A DNA stretch of 64,000 bases from Echinicola arenosa (GTDB lineage Bacteria > Bacteroidota > Bacteroidia > Cytophagales > Cyclobacteriaceae). The stretch is taken from assembly GCF_014841125.1 (NCBI RefSeq), contig NZ_JACYTQ010000002.1:248001-312000 (forward strand). Direction: 5' to 3'. The translations under genes were made by a program, and so were the position numbers. This document shows, piece after piece, positions 61,949 to 64,000 of the stretch; position 1 is the first letter of the stretch, and each line of letters begins with the position of its first letter. The notes beneath the pieces were generated by a model. That model was not told the origin of the DNA, ran no database searches, and worked only from the letters and a program-made list of their open reading frames with translations.

Positions 61949-62977
61949 TTAATGATGATCATGCTCTGCCACAGCTGCACCAATGTACATTGCAGAGAAC
62001 AAGGTAAATACATAAGCCTGGATAGTCGCTACCAACAATTCAATCAAGTTGATAAATACCACCATCACCGTACTCGCCACACCTACTGCGTAGGATTCAA
62101 ATACGAAGATCAAACCTATAAAACTTAGGATTACAATATGGCCTGCAGTGATCGCAACAAATAGTCGGACCATCAAGGCAAATGGCTTTGTAAATAAACC
62201 GATAATTTCTACGGGAACAATTACGATCAAAAGTGGCAATGGCACTCCAGGAGTAGCCACCACGTGCTTCCAGTATTCTTTATTTCCATTAAGGTTGGTT
62301 GCAAAAAAGGTGAATACTGCCAAGGTCATTGTCACGGCAATATTTCCAGTCAAGTTAGCAGCACCTGGAACCAAACCAAGCAAGTTACCTATCCAGATAA
62401 AGAAAAATATGGTCAATAAGTACGGTGTAAACTTTTTGTATTTTGGACCAATATTTGGCTTAGCCACCTCATCCCTTACAAAAAGAACAAGCGGCTCAAC
62501 AAAAGAGGCAACCCCTTTTGGTGCTCCATTGGGATTGTTTTTGTAGTTCTTAACAGCAGAGAAAATCAAAAAGAAGATCACAACAAGAACTATAATTAGC
62601 ATTGCCACGTTCTTAGTGATTGATAAGTCTATGATAAACCTGCTTTCATCTACAGCATGTAGCTTATCGTGCTCATTGATATAATAACCTTCATGCTCAA
62701 CCCCAAACTTGTGGGTTTCATGATCTTGAAAATCAGTGGAAGAATAAAATTCCAAACCACGGTCGGATGAATAGATAATCACTGGTAAAGGCAAGGTTAC
62801 ATGGGTATGACCCATTGTAGCAAAATGCCATTCATGCGAATCCTTAATGTGGTGCATGATAAAACCTGTCTTATTTTCTCCGCCTTCCTCAGGTGATGAG
62901 GCAAAAGTCGCAGTTGAAAGCGCCAGTAAAAACACTGACATCAAGGTGCTTATGCACAGAATCTTACGAAACATCAA
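61949..62977 (-). CDS. atpB: ATP synthase subunit a
   Basis: This 342-residue F0 subunit has a cleavable-looking signal (about 1-26) and a long N-terminal periplasmic extension before the first helix (about 121-141), common in Bacteroidota. The essential arginine is Arg271 (MVRLFVAITAGHIV). C-terminal helices carry VASTVMVVFINLIELLVATIQAYVF-type sequence. It is preceded by two small membrane protein genes. Confidence 0.95.
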   Translation of the reverse strand: MMFRKILCISTLMSVFLLALSTATFASSPEEGGENKTGFIMHHIKDSHEWHFATMGHTHVTLPLPVIIYSSDRGLEFYSSTDFQDHETHKFGVEHEGYYINEHDKLHAVDESRFIIDLSITKNVAMLIIVLVVIFFLIFSAVKNYKNNPNGAPKGVASFVEPLVLFVRDEVAKPNIGPKYKKFTPYLLTIFFFIWIGNLLGLVPGAANLTGNIAVTMTLAVFTFFATNLNGNKEYWKHVVATPGVPLPLLIVIVPVEIIGLFTKPFALMVRLFVAITAGHIVILSFIGLIFVFESYAVGVASTVMVVFINLIELLVATIQAYVFTLFSAMYIGAAVAEHDHH

Positions 62978-62993
62978 CTAATTTATTATAGAC

Positions 62994-63401
62994 CTACTTA
63001 GAATGAGGGCGCAAGTTAGTTATTAAGCTGTATATATCAAACAACAAATACAACAAATAGATCACAAAAAAATCAGCAAAAAACAGAATCTTATTATCTA
63101 TTTTGGTAAATAAGCAAATAGCAATAAAAATCAGACTCGCCAAAAACCTTAATATTGTTGCTCCCAAAACAATTGCAACAGAATTTTCTTCTGACTGTTT
63201 TAGCAAAAATTGAATAAGTTTTCCGCTAAGCAGCATTAAGCCAAAGTAAAAAATGATGATTTGCCAGATGCGTCCATGGATTAAAGTGGGCCATGCAAAT
63301 TGCACCAATAGGGTTAGTAGTACAATGGCCAACGTAAGTAAAACAAGGGAAACGGTATGAGACTTCAATAATTTCATTGCTTGAGAAAATATTTTCCGCA
63401 A
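62994..63401 (-). CDS. Membrane protein, likely AtpI-like
   Basis: This 135-residue protein has four hydrophobic segments (about 18-37, 43-63, 76-98 and 104-126), a short basic N-terminus and no recognised motif. Position directly before atpB and size suggest an ATP synthase assembly or Mg/Ca-uptake protein like AtpI, but the sequence is too divergent to claim the family. It lies 16 bp upstream of atpB. Confidence 0.6.
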   Translation of the reverse strand: MRKIFSQAMKLLKSHTVSLVLLTLAIVLLTLLVQFAWPTLIHGRIWQIIIFYFGLMLLSGKLIQFLLKQSEENSVAIVLGATILRFLASLIFIAICLFTKIDNKILFFADFFVIYLLYLLFDIYSLITNLRPHSK

Positions 63402-63428
63402 AGTTACATTTTATTTCTTCTCAAGGCC

Positions 63429-63665
63429 TTAGTCTTTTTTCATTGACTTGAATAAACTATAAAAGGCTACTACAATGGAAACAAAACAAAAAAGAAGAAG
63501 CCAAACAGGAAATTTCATTTGGCTTCTATCTTGAACAATCCATCCAAGCCAAGTTCCCAAACCTATAATTGCACACATTTGGAAAGCAAGGCCAATATAT
63601 TTTACATACTCAGGATAATTATCCTGTGATGACTTCTTTTCCTTTGGTAAGTTCTGTTTTGTCAT
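63429..63665 (-). CDS. AtpZ/AtpI-like small membrane protein
   Basis: This 78-residue protein has two membrane helices (about 22-42 and 53-70) linked by a GTWLGWIVQDRSQM segment, which is the pattern of AtpZ/F0F1-ATPase subunit families. It starts within the C-terminal part of the bactofilin gene (47-bp overlap) and lies upstream of the other atp genes, where such a protein is expected. Confidence 0.75.
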   Translation of the reverse strand: MTKQNLPKEKKSSQDNYPEYVKYIGLAFQMCAIIGLGTWLGWIVQDRSQMKFPVWLLLFCFVSIVVAFYSLFKSMKKD

Positions 63666-64000
63666 CCTTAGACTTAGTGTTGTTTTTCACAGGCAACTCA
63701 ATTTCTTTGCTATCGCTCTCTTCGATCATTTTACAAATCCCGTTGAATACTGCTCCGTTTTCAATCACCAATTTTCTTGTAAAAATATCTCCATCGATAT
63801 CCGCAGTTTTTTTCAGGAACAAAATGTCGGAACACCTGATCTCCCCCTCAACCTTTCCTGCAATTTCAGCCTCCTTGGTATCAATATTACCTACCAAACG
63901 GGCAGAGTCCCCAATGACAATTTTTGTCTTTGAGCTCAAGGTTCCCTCGACAGTTCCTTCAATACGAATATTTCCAAAAGTGATGATATCACCTTTGATT
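63619..64000 (-). CDS. Bactofilin, truncated by the window end
   Basis: The reading frame continues open past the window end; the first codons inside it encode IKGDIITFGNIRIEGTVEGT, followed by GDSARLVGNIDTKEAEIAGKVEGEI. These glycine-rich repeats form the beta-helix of bactofilins, polymer-forming cytoskeletal proteins. The visible part is 126 residues plus stop; an apparent TTG start at 63939 is inside the gene and is not real. The tail ends hydrophilic. It overlaps the AtpZ-like gene by 47 bp, suggesting one operon with the atp genes. Confidence 0.85.
   Translation of the reverse strand, partial: IKGDIITFGNIRIEGTVEGTLSSKTKIVIGDSARLVGNIDTKEAEIAGKVEGEIRCSDILFLKKTADIDGDIFTRKLVIENGAVFNGICKMIEESDSKEIELPVKNNTKSKDDKTELTKGKEVITG

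Noticed and set aside
63619-63939. Complete 106-residue protein starting at TTG 63939
   Set aside because: The frame stays open to the window end and encodes bactofilin-type repeats before that TTG, so the gene is truncated and not complete.

Overview
The window looks like a chromosomal segment of a Bacteroidota bacterium, most likely order Cytophagales and near family Cyclobacteriaceae; the genus cannot be fixed from sequence alone. The evidence is the rpmB-rpmG-DUF4295-ftsY gene order, several TAnnTTTG (-7) promoter elements of the Bacteroidota type, BBP2-like and OmpA-like outer membrane proteins, six-bladed propeller lipoproteins, an atp operon without atpD/atpC, and moderate-to-low GC. 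I found no tRNA, rRNA, CRISPR array, IS element or phage gene.

Region 1 (1-14.8 kb) is an envelope-efflux block. A minus-strand MacB-like ABC exporter (HlyD adaptor, ATPase, FtsX-type permease) is interrupted between adaptor and ATPase by a small S23-type four-helix-bundle gene. That gene is embedded in degenerate 7-bp tandem repeats and short palindromes, and a related repeat/palindrome cluster lies beyond the permease. Divergent from it is an NtrC/NtrY-type sigma-54 two-component pair. A complete RND pump operon (adaptor, HAE1 transporter, TolC-like lipoprotein) follows, with an inverted repeat in its promoter region.

Region 2 (14.8-27.2 kb) is mixed: an orphan FkbH-like HAD/SGNH protein in AT-rich DNA, a PAS-LuxR regulator, adenosine kinase, a GNAT-like protein, RimO, a secreted Gfo/Idh oxidoreductase, and two tandem propeller lipoproteins. 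A possible small RNA lies between the oxidoreductase and the propeller genes.

Region 3 (27.2-39.9 kb) is largely housekeeping: ftsY with ribosomal proteins L33/L28 and a DUF4295 gene, ornithine aminotransferase, metal-aspartate-type HemB, an ammonium channel next to an OmpL/BBP2 porin, a small secreted protein built of three ~30-residue repeats, an RluA-type pseudouridine synthase, RF3, a histidine kinase and Dps.

Region 4 (39.9-52.7 kb) holds a NatAB-like ABC exporter, a secreted beta-rich protein, grpE-dnaJ (the DnaJ keeps only half of its zinc-binding motifs), obgE, adk, hpt, an M42-like aminopeptidase, an OmpA-family protein, upp, a Na+/Ca2+ antiporter-like protein, a small membrane protein and serine dehydratase.

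Region 5 (52.8-64 kb) holds an ECF sigma factor overlapping a gene for a protein that appears to join an inner-membrane helix to an outer-membrane beta-barrel, followed by an FKBP-like lipoprotein. OsmC and LipA genes follow, then a minus-strand ATP synthase operon (two small membrane proteins, atpB, E, F, H, A, G) preceded by a bactofilin gene cut by the window end.

Most transcription units end in clear intrinsic terminators. In many, mismatches in the DNA palindrome become G-U pairs only in the RNA of the gene being terminated, which helps assign strand.
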